64,000 nt of DNA from Myxococcales bacterium (GTDB lineage: Bacteria > Myxococcota_A > Polyangia > Polyangiales > Ga0077539). Within the stretch, counting starts at the first letter, position 1. The number at the start of each line of letters is the position of its first letter. The stretch is from assembly GCA_016793325.1 (NCBI GenBank), contig JAEUKI010000077.1, positions 124,001 to 188,000 of the forward strand, written 5' to 3'. Below the pieces are notes generated by a model. The model searched no databases. It was not told where the DNA came from and saw only the letters and a list, made by a program, of their open reading frames with translations. The translations under genes and the position numbers were made by a program. This document shows positions 35,760-43,691 of this stretch, in pieces.

Positions 35760-36992
35760 TCAGCGCAAAAGCTCGCTCTTCAACGCGAAGGCGCCCTCGA
35801 CCACGACGCGCTCGCCCGCGGTCAGTCCTCGCGTGACCTCGATTCGCTCGCCGTCGACGACGCCGAGCTCGATCGCGCGAGGCTCGTAGTCGTCGCCGCC
35901 GAGCGCGACGAACACCGCCGGGCGTCCGTCGAGCTGCACAACCGCGGTTCGCGCGATGGTGATCGAGCGCGGCAACGCTCCGCCGTCGGCGAGCGAGCTG
36001 GCGCCGTCGAGCCGCAGCCGCGCGGTGACGAACATCCCCGGCCGCAGCAACAGCTCTGGGTTGTTCACGACGATGCGGACCGCGGCCGTGCGCGAGTCGC
36101 GGTCCACGGTCTCTGCGACGTGGTCGACGAGGCCCGAAAACGTGCGGCCCGGCTGCGAGTCCGTCGTGAGCTCGGCGTGATTGCCGCGACGCACGCGGCC
36201 GATGTCCTTCTCGAACACCTCGAGCTCGACCCACAACGAGCGCAGGTCCGCGACGCGCGCGACCGTCTGCGTTCGCTCGACGCTCTCGCCGAGCAGCGCG
36301 GGTCGATCCACGATCCATCCGTCGATCGGCGCGCGAAGGGTCACGGCGCTCCCGCGGCTCAGCTCGTTGGGCAGCACGCCCATCGCGATGAGCCTCGCGC
36401 GCGCCCCGCGGATTTCGGCGCTGATCGCGTCGCGATCCGCCCGCGCTTGTTCGCGGTCCCGCGCGGTCGCGAGGCTCGCGCTCGCGAGGCGCTCTGCGCG
36501 CGCGGCCTCGGCGCGGGCGGCGATCGATCGCGCGGTGGCCGAGAGGTACTGCGCGGTCGCGTCGCCGAGCTCGGCGCTCTCGATTTCGGCGATCGGGTCG
36601 CCGGCGGAGACGCGCGCGCCCGGCCGCACATGAATTCGAGTGATGCGTCCGCCGATGCGTCCGCCCACCTCCGCGAGTCGATCGCGGTCGAACTCGACGG
36701 TCCCGACGAGCTCGACCGTCGGGACGAGCGCGTGCTCTGCGCACGGCTCCGCGCGAACGCCCGCGCGACGCGCGAGCGCGGCGGACATCGTGACGCGACG
36801 GTCGCCTGCGGCCGTGTCCCTCGCTCGCTCGACGACGGGGATCGGCGTCGGGGGGCTCAGGGCTCTGCCCGCGACAAACGCCGCCACGGTGCAGAGCGCC
36901 GCCACGACGATCGTGGCAGAGGGCGTGCGTTTCGGCTTCGCGCTCGGCGGTTCACCGCCGTCGGGCGCGTCGTGTGGTGTCGCGTCGGTCAT
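35760..36992 (-). CDS. Heavy-metal RND efflux periplasmic adaptor (CusB/CzcB family)
   Basis: The 410-aa membrane-fusion protein has one N-terminal anchor (about 27-46, ATIVVAALCTVAAFVAGR), a Pro/Thr-rich linker, a barrel-sandwich hybrid (VGRIGGRITRIHVRPGARVSAGDPI), a helical hairpin (about 150-215) and a beta-barrel region. It connects the RND pump and TolC channel and in this family may bind metal. The start ATG 36992 overlaps the channel gene stop (ATGA), so both are translated together. A longer upstream frame would overlap the channel gene and is not needed. Confidence 0.9.
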   Translation of the reverse strand: MTDATPHDAPDGGEPPSAKPKRTPSATIVVAALCTVAAFVAGRALSPPTPIPVVERARDTAAGDRRVTMSAALARRAGVRAEPCAEHALVPTVELVGTVEFDRDRLAEVGGRIGGRITRIHVRPGARVSAGDPIAEIESAELGDATAQYLSATARSIAARAEAARAERLASASLATARDREQARADRDAISAEIRGARARLIAMGVLPNELSRGSAVTLRAPIDGWIVDRPALLGESVERTQTVARVADLRSLWVELEVFEKDIGRVRRGNHAELTTDSQPGRTFSGLVDHVAETVDRDSRTAAVRIVVNNPELLLRPGMFVTARLRLDGASSLADGGALPRSITIARTAVVQLDGRPAVFVALGGDDYEPRAIELGVVDGERIEVTRGLTAGERVVVEGAFALKSELLR

Positions 36993-38308
36993 GGTCCTCC
37001 GAGGGCGCGTTCGAGCGCGATCTGCGCGCGCCACGCTTCGAGTCGAGCTTCGACCCAACGCAGCCTGAGCGCGGCGAGCTCGCGACGCGCGGTGAGCACG
37101 CGAAATGTGTCGGCGGCGCCGGACTCGAAGAGCGTCTCGGTCGCGACGAGCACGCGCTGCGCCGAGGGGATCGCGCGTTCGCTGAGCGCGGTCAGCGTCG
37201 CGAGTCGCTCGCGCAACACGTCGTAGGCGCCGACCGCTTCACGGGCGACGACGCTGCGGGCCACGCTCGAGCGCGTCGCGTACGCGGCGGACTCTGCCGC
37301 GGCCACGGCGCGCTCGCCCTGCGCTCGGCGCACGAGCGGGAGCGACGTGTTGATCGACACGCCGAAGGACGACTGCGCGTAGCCCTGCACTTCGAACTCT
37401 CCCGCGACGAAGATCGGGTCGACCGCTTGCGCGGCGGCGCGCTCACCCACCGCGCGCGCGCGGCGCGACGCGGCTTCGAGCTGGCGGGGCTCGGCGCGAC
37501 GCTCCATCGCGCGCTGCGCGAGCTGCTCTCGATCGAGCGCAGGAAGCAGCGGAGAAGCCGCGGGCGACGCGCGCACGGCCTCGGTCGGACGCAGCCCCAA
37601 CGCCAGTCGAAACCGCGCCTCGGCTTCAGCGCGCTGCCGTCGCGCGTCCGACAGGTCCGCTTCGCTCTCGGCGAGGTCCCGTTCGGCGAGCGCGACGTCG
37701 AGCGCCGTCGAGGCCTGCTCGCGCAAGCGCGCGGCGACGCGGTCTCGAAACACGCGCGCGTTGTTGAAGAGCTCTTCGGCGACGACGACCCGCTCTTGCG
37801 CGAGGCTGAGCTGCGCCCACGCGTCGATCGCGCGGTAGCGGGCCTCGAGCACGGCGACGTCGAGCCCGTGCTGCGCCTCGCGGATCGCCCAGCGCGTCTC
37901 GCGGTGCACGGCGCCCGGCCGATCGGAGATGTCGATCGGCACGCCCGCGAGCACGCCGATCGTGGCCGCGGGAACGTCCGGGAGCCCCACCATGAGCCGC
38001 AATCCGAGCACTGGATTTCCGATGCGCGGGACCGTCGCGAACGCGCGGTTGGCCTCAGCGGCCGCGATCGCGACCTGCGCGCCGACGACGTCGGGAGATC
38101 GTCGCGCGGCGAAGTCCGCTGCGGCGTCGGGGCTCCACACACGCTGCGCGCTCGCGGCCGCGGGGCACACGAGCACCGCGCACACGATCGCCGACACGAA
38201 CGCGAGCGCGCGGCTCGCGCTGGATCGGCGCGACAATGGGATCGTCACGGACACCGGGGCGGGCAGGAATGCTCGAAGTGTTCCAGCGGCGCGCGGCGCG
38301 CGATTCAC
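36989..38308 (-). CDS. Heavy-metal efflux outer-membrane channel (CusC/CzcC, TolC family)
   Basis: The 439-aa protein has a signal peptide ending AAASA before Gln55 and two TolC-type helical repeats, ending in EAWRAQIALERALGG. It is the outer-membrane duct of the efflux system and the first gene of the operon. The start is ATG 38308; a GTG at 38248 would give a more typical-length signal peptide (MTIPLSRRSSASRALAF) and cannot be ruled out. The intergenic region upstream contains a direct repeat that may be an operator. Confidence 0.87.
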   Translation of the reverse strand: MNRAPRAAGTLRAFLPAPVSVTIPLSRRSSASRALAFVSAIVCAVLVCPAAASAQRVWSPDAAADFAARRSPDVVGAQVAIAAAEANRAFATVPRIGNPVLGLRLMVGLPDVPAATIGVLAGVPIDISDRPGAVHRETRWAIREAQHGLDVAVLEARYRAIDAWAQLSLAQERVVVAEELFNNARVFRDRVAARLREQASTALDVALAERDLAESEADLSDARRQRAEAEARFRLALGLRPTEAVRASPAASPLLPALDREQLAQRAMERRAEPRQLEAASRRARAVGERAAAQAVDPIFVAGEFEVQGYAQSSFGVSINTSLPLVRRAQGERAVAAAESAAYATRSSVARSVVAREAVGAYDVLRERLATLTALSERAIPSAQRVLVATETLFESGAADTFRVLTARRELAALRLRWVEARLEAWRAQIALERALGGP

Positions 38309-38429
38309 GAGGCGAATCGCTGAAGAAACTCACGCGCATCGCGCGGAGGTCTCCGGGCGCACCCTCGGGTTCGCGCCGCGTCGTGGTCGTTCTTGTCACT
38401 CGGTGCGGCAACGTGTCGCACGCCCCGAC

Positions 38430-38456
38430 GTGCGATCACGCGATCGTGCGATCACG
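38430..38456. promoter_or_regulatory. GTGCGATCACG direct repeat upstream of the efflux operon
   Basis: GTGCGATCACG occurs at 38430-38440 and 38446-38456, 16 bp apart, with CGATCG between them. Since GCGATC/GATCGC are partly palindromic, the whole 27 bp has some dyad symmetry. It sits 120 bp upstream of the channel start, where a metal-responsive regulator could bind. No regulator gene is adjacent. Confidence 0.4.
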
Positions 38457-38473
38457 AGAAGCGCACGAAGCGC

Positions 38474-39100
38474 TCAGTTCACGAGCTGCGCGCGCGGGGG
38501 CGGGGGCAACGCGAGGGCTCGCACGAGCTCGAGCGCAGACACGATGCGCGCGTCATCGAGCTCCGTCGGCTCGAACGGAACGGTGAGCTCCATCACGCCG
38601 GGACCCACCGTGAGGTGCGCGGGGCCGAGCGCGAGCAGCGCTTGCCGCGCGGGCCGCGAGATCGCGTGAAACGCTTCGACCGCGTCGTTTGCGTGCACTT
38701 TGTAGACGAGGTCGAACTCGTCGTCGCCCGTGGGGATCGTGTGCTCCCACGCGCCGCCGACGGCCTTGTCCGCGGGCGCCACGGTCATCTTCACAGCGTG
38801 CTGCGGGAGCTCTGCGCGGATGCCCCACCAGCGATCGCGTCCGTCGACGATGGCGAACTGCCCGAACCACACGGGCGTCCCGTCGAGCACGCCGTGCAGG
38901 GCGAGGCCGTAGGGGCTCTTGCGGACGAGCCGCAGCCCCGTCCTTCGCGCGACGTCGACCCAGTGGGACTCGAGCAAGCGAGACTTGTCTTCGACCTCTT
39001 TGACGGCGTCGCGGTCGATGTTCTTTTGGTACGCGATTCCGCCGAGGATCATCAGCGCAAACGCGGCGATCACGAGGAGCGCAACCAGCTCGATAGGCAT
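38474..39100 (-). CDS. Hypothetical single-pass membrane protein
   Basis: The 208-aa protein has one N-terminal membrane segment (PIELVALLVIAAFALMILGG, residues 2-21) and a soluble domain that probably stays in the cytoplasm. No family is recognised. It is 18 bp downstream of the GAF/HD-GYP gene and likely in the phoH operon, although TACAAC ends 10 nt before its ATG and could be an internal promoter. Confidence 0.6.
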   Translation of the reverse strand: MPIELVALLVIAAFALMILGGIAYQKNIDRDAVKEVEDKSRLLESHWVDVARRTGLRLVRKSPYGLALHGVLDGTPVWFGQFAIVDGRDRWWGIRAELPQHAVKMTVAPADKAVGGAWEHTIPTGDDEFDLVYKVHANDAVEAFHAISRPARQALLALGPAHLTVGPGVMELTVPFEPTELDDARIVSALELVRALALPPPPRAQLVN

Positions 39101-39118
39101 GACGCCGATCGTTGTAGC

Positions 39119-41050
39119 TCAGGTCAGCACGGCGCGGTACGCGCCCGACTCCACGAAGAGGCGCACGAGCTCGCCGTCGAGGGCGCCGTCCTTCACTTCC
39201 GCGTGCAAAATATCGAGCGCGCGATCGACGGGCACCGCCTTCTTGTACGGGCGGTCGCTCGCCGTGAGGGCGTCGAAGATGTCCGCGATCGCCATGATTC
39301 TGGAACCTACCGGGATGTCCTCGCCCTTCAATCCGCGAGGATATCCGCGGCCGTTGAGCTTCTCGTGGTGGCACCCGGCGATCTGCGGCACTTGAGCAAA
39401 GGACTTTCCCCACGGAATTCTCGCGAGAAACTCGAACGTGTGGCTCACGTGCGACTGGATCTCTCGGTACTCCTCGCTCGTGAGCGACCCGCGCGGAACC
39501 TTGAGCGACGCGAGCTCGTCTGCGTCGAGGTAGGCCCGGGAATTTCCGCGTAGATCCGTGTAGGTCAGCCGGCCGAGGTCGTCGAGCCGAGAGCTCGCTT
39601 CTTGCGGCAGCACCGTCGGCTCGTTGGCGTCTCGCACGAGGGACCACATCGCCTCGATCTGCCCGGCGCGCACCGCCGCTTCTTCTTCGATCAGCGCGAG
39701 CTCGGTCACCGGCGCGGCCCGCGCGTAGAGCTCCAGCTTGCGCTCGAGCAGCTGCACCTGCGCCGTGCGGTGAAGCAAGTCGAAGCGCGCGCGGAGCAGC
39801 TCCATCTGCCAGGGGTAGAGCTTCTTCGCTTTGACGAGGACCTGCTCGCGAACGCCGATCTTTCCGAAGTCGTGAAGGAGCGACGCGTACTCGAGCTGAC
39901 GCAGGTCCGACGGAGCGAAGCGCCACGCTTTGTAGGGCCCGTCGGTCGCGAGGGACACGGCGTCCGCGAGCCTGAGCGAGAGCGTCGCCACGCGCTGCGA
40001 GTGACCCGAGGTCGTCGGGTCGCGCTGCTCGATCGCTTGAACGCTCGCGCGGACAAACCCGTCGAGGATCCGTCGGATCTCTTCGTACAGCGTCGCGTTT
40101 TCGAGCGCGACGCCCGCCTGCGCCGCGAGCGACGCGACGAGCTCGATCGATCGCTCGTCGAACGGGACGACGTGCTCGATCGCGTCGTCCGGCGTTCGAA
40201 GCCGCTCGCGCGGGTCGCGCTTCTTGTTGATGAGCTGCACGACGCCGATCACCTCGTCTTGCGCGCTCACCAAGGGCACCGCGAGGATGCTCCGCGTGCG
40301 ATAGCCCACGCGCTTGTCGAAGCTCGGATCGAACTGAAACGGCGAGTCCGCAGGCAGGTTGTACACGTCCTCGATCGAGACGAGCTTTCGCGTGATCGCC
40401 ACGGAGCCCGCGATCGACCGCATCGAGATGGGCATGACGAACTCGCCCGACGGCAGCGCGAGCGACTCGTTTTGCGAGAGCTTGAACCGGAGCTGCCGCC
40501 GCGTGACGTCCGCGTCCGTCCCCTCGACGATGTAGATCGACCCTGCGTCGGCGCCCGCGAGATACCGGCATCGCTCGAGCACCGTCGCGAGGAGCTTGTC
40601 GATGTCCCGCTCGCGCGCGAGGTCCCTCGCGCAGTCGATGAGCGTCCCGGCTTCGTACCGATAGCGACGGAGCCAGCGCGCGCGGTTCTCGGCGCGCTCC
40701 TTGAGCTCGAGCAGCTCGAACGCGTTTCGAAGCGCGAGCATCAACCGCGTGTCGGTCGCGTCGCGCTCGATCACGTCGAAGATCCCGCGCGCGATGAGCG
40801 TCTCGAGGCGCTTGTCCGGCTCGCCAACGACGATGAGCGCGGTCTCGTCGCGCACGGCGCTCGTCACGAGCTTCTCGGCGAACGCGTCGCCTCGCAGGAC
40901 GACCTCGATCTCGGCGACCACCACGCTGTGGCTGCCGACGGTCACCGCGAGCACGTCGCCGCGGTCCTCGCGGAGGCTCGAGCTCCGACCGAGCAGCTCG
41001 AGCGCCGTCTTCACGCGGGCGTCGAGCGTTCGTTGATCTCTGTCCATCAC
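39119..41050 (-). CDS. GAF and HD-GYP-like phosphohydrolase domain protein
   Basis: The 643-aa protein starts with a degenerate receiver-like region (about 1-115, VVVAEIEVVLRGDAF), then a GAF domain (about 130-320; LLATVLERCRYLAGADAGSIYIV, then ILAVPLVSAQDEVIGVVQLINKK), then an HD domain (LLHDFGKIGVREQVL near residue 390) and the second metal cluster HHEKLNGRGYPRGLKG. The canonical HD-GYP signature HHExxDGxGYP has Asn instead of Asp here, and about 85 extra residues are inserted between the two parts. HD-GYP proteins hydrolyse cyclic-di-GMP; altered motifs mean activity is not certain. AAGGA lies 7 nt before GTG 41050. The phoH stop is 31 bp upstream. Confidence 0.85.
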   Translation of the reverse strand: MMDRDQRTLDARVKTALELLGRSSSLREDRGDVLAVTVGSHSVVVAEIEVVLRGDAFAEKLVTSAVRDETALIVVGEPDKRLETLIARGIFDVIERDATDTRLMLALRNAFELLELKERAENRARWLRRYRYEAGTLIDCARDLARERDIDKLLATVLERCRYLAGADAGSIYIVEGTDADVTRRQLRFKLSQNESLALPSGEFVMPISMRSIAGSVAITRKLVSIEDVYNLPADSPFQFDPSFDKRVGYRTRSILAVPLVSAQDEVIGVVQLINKKRDPRERLRTPDDAIEHVVPFDERSIELVASLAAQAGVALENATLYEEIRRILDGFVRASVQAIEQRDPTTSGHSQRVATLSLRLADAVSLATDGPYKAWRFAPSDLRQLEYASLLHDFGKIGVREQVLVKAKKLYPWQMELLRARFDLLHRTAQVQLLERKLELYARAAPVTELALIEEEAAVRAGQIEAMWSLVRDANEPTVLPQEASSRLDDLGRLTYTDLRGNSRAYLDADELASLKVPRGSLTSEEYREIQSHVSHTFEFLARIPWGKSFAQVPQIAGCHHEKLNGRGYPRGLKGEDIPVGSRIMAIADIFDALTASDRPYKKAVPVDRALDILHAEVKDGALDGELVRLFVESGAYRAVLT

Positions 41051-41081
41051 GGCGCCGTCCTTCGAGATGAATACGTGGGCG

Positions 41082-43514
41082 TCACTCTTTCTTCGGCTCG
41101 CTCTTCGGTTCGCTCTTCGGCTCGCTCTTGGGAGCGCCGTCGCCCCCGGCGCTGTGCGGGATCGACCGCTCTTCGCGCTCTTCGCGCAGGGCGTGGGCGC
41201 GCTCGATGGCCGAGTCGCGGGCCTCGTACGCGCGGATGATCTTTCCGACGAGCGGGTGGCGCACGACGTCGACGGCGGTGAAGTTGATGATCTTGATGCC
41301 TTCGACGTCCGCGAGCAGCCGCACGGCGTCCGAGAGGCCCGACTTCTGTCCGCGCGGGAGGTCGACCTGCGTCACGTCTCCCGTGATCACGGCCTTCGAC
41401 TCGAAGCCGAGTCGCGTGAGGAACATCTTCATCTGCTCGGGCGACGTGTTCTGCGCCTCGTCCATGATCACGAACGAGTCGTTGAGCGTTCGGCCGCGCA
41501 TGAACGCGAGCGGCGCGACCTCGATCTGGCCGCGCTGGATCAGCGCCTGCGCCTTGTCGATGTCCATCATGTCGTGGAGCGCGTCGTAGAGCGGCCGCAG
41601 GTACGGGTTGACCTTCTCTGCGAGATCGCCAGGCAAAAACCCGAGCTTCTCGCCCGCTTCGACCGCGGGGCGCGTGAGGATGATGCGCTTGACCTGCCGC
41701 TGCATGAGCGCGGCGACGGCCATCGCCATTGCCAAATAGGTGTTGTGATTCACGAAGCCGTTGGCGCAAAACGAGTGCGTCGCGGGGACCGTGAGGTCGT
41801 AGACCTTGGCCTTCTCGTGGGTGATCTCGGTGATCTCGGCCCAAAACAAGTGGCGCTGCGCGACGAGCGCCATGCGCTGGTAGTCCGCGGTGTGCGAGGC
41901 GAGCCGCAAGAGGCCGAGGATCTCGTCGAGCTTGTCGTAGCTTGGTTGGCGTCGACCCGAGCGGTAGTCGCCGAGCAACTTGTGCGTGTCGCGATCGAGA
42001 GGCGCCGCCGCGGCGACCGCGCCCTGAATCGACCTCGCGAGGTACGGAACGACGTCGACGTTCGTGTTGCTCGTCCGGCTGTCGTCGGGCCGAAGCTCCT
42101 GCTTTCGCTCGAGCGCGAAGCCCACCGATCGAAAGAACTCCCGCGCGTCGGCGCCGCGTACTTCGAGCTCGAAGTAGGACTTTCGCTCGCCCTGCGGGGT
42201 CTTCACGCTCCTCGTTCGCTGCGACGAGAGCATCCCCAAGTTGAGGAGGATGAGCTGCACTTCGCGGATCAGGTGCTTCGACGCAGAGCACAGGCTCGGG
42301 TAGCCGCTGCGCTTGTCGACGGTGCCGTCCGTGTCGAACAACCCCCGCACGAACGCGACCACGATCTCTCGCGGAGCCTGCAAAATCGCTCGCGGAACGC
42401 GCTTGGTCTCTGCGCGCCCGGTCGACATCCCGAGGTGCGCGAGCAGGCGGTACAGCGCGGCGCTCGCGATGATTCGGTCGTACGGGCGCTTGGTGCCGTT
42501 CGCGAACGTCTCGAGGCCGAACCGATTCGCGAACGCCTCGAACTTCGCCATCATCGGCGCGTCGGCGGACGAGAAGATCACGCGATTCGGAAACGTGAGG
42601 CACCCGTCGCCCGTAAGCGCGCCGAGCATGTACGCGAAGTCCTCGTCGAGCTGCTCGAGGACGACGGGCTTCGGGTGGCTGTGCTTCGATCGATCGCCGT
42701 CGTTGAAGTCCACTTCGGTCGTTCGGCCGAAGAGCTGCTGACCGCGCTGGATCGCGACGTGGTCGCCTGGCTCGAGCTCGTCCGCGCGGCACCATTGCAT
42801 CTCGCCGGACGGCATCATGCGCAACAGCGGGTGCTCGGGCGTGGCGCGAATCTCGAAGCCGAAGCGCGTGCGGATGCGCCGTACGGACGACTCTCCGCCG
42901 AAGTACCCGTGGCTCGCGGGCTCGACGCCATAGAGCCCCGCGATGTTGCACTCGATCGGAACGTAGTCGTCCGCAGCGCAATCACCGACGATCGCCTCGA
43001 TCGGGAGCATTCCCCGATCGGTCAGCACGAGCGTGTCGGCGGCGACGCACTTGCCCGTTCCGGCTGGACCGATTCCGAACACGACGTCGTGGCCGCGGAT
43101 GGCTTCGATGTACTTCTTTTGCGCCAAGCCCTTCGGCGCGATCACGCGGTGGCGCGCAGAGACGAGCACGACGTCGTCGAAGACGTCGCGGAGCTTGAGG
43201 CCCGGGTGCTCGCGCAAGAGCCTCGCGGCGCGCGCGACGTCGTTTTGATTGAGGGCGTTTCCGTCGCGGAGCGAGCCGACGAGCTCGGCGAGCACGCGCT
43301 CGGCGAAGGCCACTTCGTCCGCGGGCCCTTGCAGGTGGATTTGATTTCCCCTCAGGCCAATGGTGACCGACGCCTCTTGCTCGAGGGCGCGGAGGTTGTC
43401 GTTGCGAGGCCCTGCGAGCGCCATGAGAACGCCGGTGTCGTCGATCTCGAGTTGAGCAGTGGCGTTAGCGCGGGTGGTCCTCGATGGAGTGCGGTCGTCC
43501 TTGCCGTTGGCCAT
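41082..43514 (-). CDS. phoH: PhoH-family ATPase interrupted by an intein
   Basis: The 810-aa precursor contains an intein; spliced, the extein protein is 374 aa, normal for PhoH. The N-terminal part (NQIHLQGPADEVAFAERVL) is KH-like, then the ATPase domain begins VVFGIGPAGTGK, the P-loop, is broken by the intein, and continues with TYLAMAMAV, LTRPAVEAGEKLGFLPGD, VIMDEAQNTSPEQMKMFL and VITGDVTQVDLP, all typical of PhoH, an RNA-associated P-loop ATPase/helicase. The C-terminus is Lys/Ser/Glu/Pro repeats. The start is ATG 43514, with TACCGT 9 nt upstream. It heads an operon with the GAF/HD-GYP gene. Without splicing the ATPase would be inactive. Confidence 0.95.
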   Translation of the reverse strand: MANGKDDRTPSRTTRANATAQLEIDDTGVLMALAGPRNDNLRALEQEASVTIGLRGNQIHLQGPADEVAFAERVLAELVGSLRDGNALNQNDVARAARLLREHPGLKLRDVFDDVVLVSARHRVIAPKGLAQKKYIEAIRGHDVVFGIGPAGTGKCVAADTLVLTDRGMLPIEAIVGDCAADDYVPIECNIAGLYGVEPASHGYFGGESSVRRIRTRFGFEIRATPEHPLLRMMPSGEMQWCRADELEPGDHVAIQRGQQLFGRTTEVDFNDGDRSKHSHPKPVVLEQLDEDFAYMLGALTGDGCLTFPNRVIFSSADAPMMAKFEAFANRFGLETFANGTKRPYDRIIASAALYRLLAHLGMSTGRAETKRVPRAILQAPREIVVAFVRGLFDTDGTVDKRSGYPSLCSASKHLIREVQLILLNLGMLSSQRTRSVKTPQGERKSYFELEVRGADAREFFRSVGFALERKQELRPDDSRTSNTNVDVVPYLARSIQGAVAAAAPLDRDTHKLLGDYRSGRRQPSYDKLDEILGLLRLASHTADYQRMALVAQRHLFWAEITEITHEKAKVYDLTVPATHSFCANGFVNHNTYLAMAMAVAALMQRQVKRIILTRPAVEAGEKLGFLPGDLAEKVNPYLRPLYDALHDMMDIDKAQALIQRGQIEVAPLAFMRGRTLNDSFVIMDEAQNTSPEQMKMFLTRLGFESKAVITGDVTQVDLPRGQKSGLSDAVRLLADVEGIKIINFTAVDVVRHPLVGKIIRAYEARDSAIERAHALREEREERSIPHSAGGDGAPKSEPKSEPKSEPKKE
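41094..41129 (-). repeat. 12-bp tandem repeat encoding KSEP at the PhoH C-terminus
   Basis: Three 12-bp units encode Lys-Ser-Glu-Pro three times just before PKKE and the stop. It gives PhoH a charged unstructured tail, which might bind RNA or partner proteins. Confidence 0.8.
41742..43049 (-). other. In-frame LAGLIDADG intein in the PhoH P-loop (436 aa)
   Basis: The intein spans residues 156-591 of the precursor. It starts with the nucleophile Cys156 after GPAGTGK and the block A sequence CVAADTLVLTDRGMLPI. Block B is RATPEHPLL with the conserved Thr and His. Two LAGLIDADG endonuclease motifs follow: YMLGALTGDGCL and FVRGLFDTDGTVD. The C-terminal blocks are VYDLTVPATHSFCANGF and VNHN, ending in His-Asn with Thr592 as the +1 residue. 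All catalytic residues for splicing are present, and both Asp of the DOD motifs, so splicing and homing both look possible. Its base composition resembles the host gene, so acquisition was not very recent. Confidence 0.95.
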
Positions 43515-43523
43515 ACGCGTCGA

Positions 43524-43529
43524 ACGGTA
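43524..43529 (-). promoter_or_regulatory. TACCGT -10-like box before phoH
   Basis: On the minus strand TACCGT ends 9 nt before the phoH ATG at 43514, with no Shine-Dalgarno in the gap. The 33-bp palindrome at 43593 is about 65 bp upstream. Confidence 0.45.
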
Positions 43530-43592
43530 CCGCGGAACGGCGCGCGGTACGCACTCTCGTGCAAGGGGCTTTTCCCTGCGAAATTGGCACCC

Positions 43593-43625
43593 GGTCAATT
43601 TGACCGACCGTCGGTCAAATTGACC
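43593..43625. promoter_or_regulatory. 33-bp perfect palindrome upstream of phoH
   Basis: The sequence is fully symmetrical: arms of 16 bp (GGTCAATTTGACCGAC and its reverse complement) around a single central C. It contains four half-sites GGTCAA/TTGACC arranged as two 13-bp nested palindromes. It lies between the stop of a lipoprotein gene (43692) and the phoH start (43514). A pair of TetR/MarR-type operators is the most natural reading; a bidirectional hairpin is an alternative but no U-tract follows. Confidence 0.7.
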
Positions 43626-43691
43626 ACCCCTGTTTTTCTCAGCGAATCACGTCGAATGCGGGAAAGGGAGCGTCCCCTTCGACACGCGCGC

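Noticed and set aside
43593..43625. Transcription terminator for the upstream lipoprotein gene
   Set aside because: No U-tract follows on either strand and the nested half-sites fit a protein-binding site better, although not excluded.
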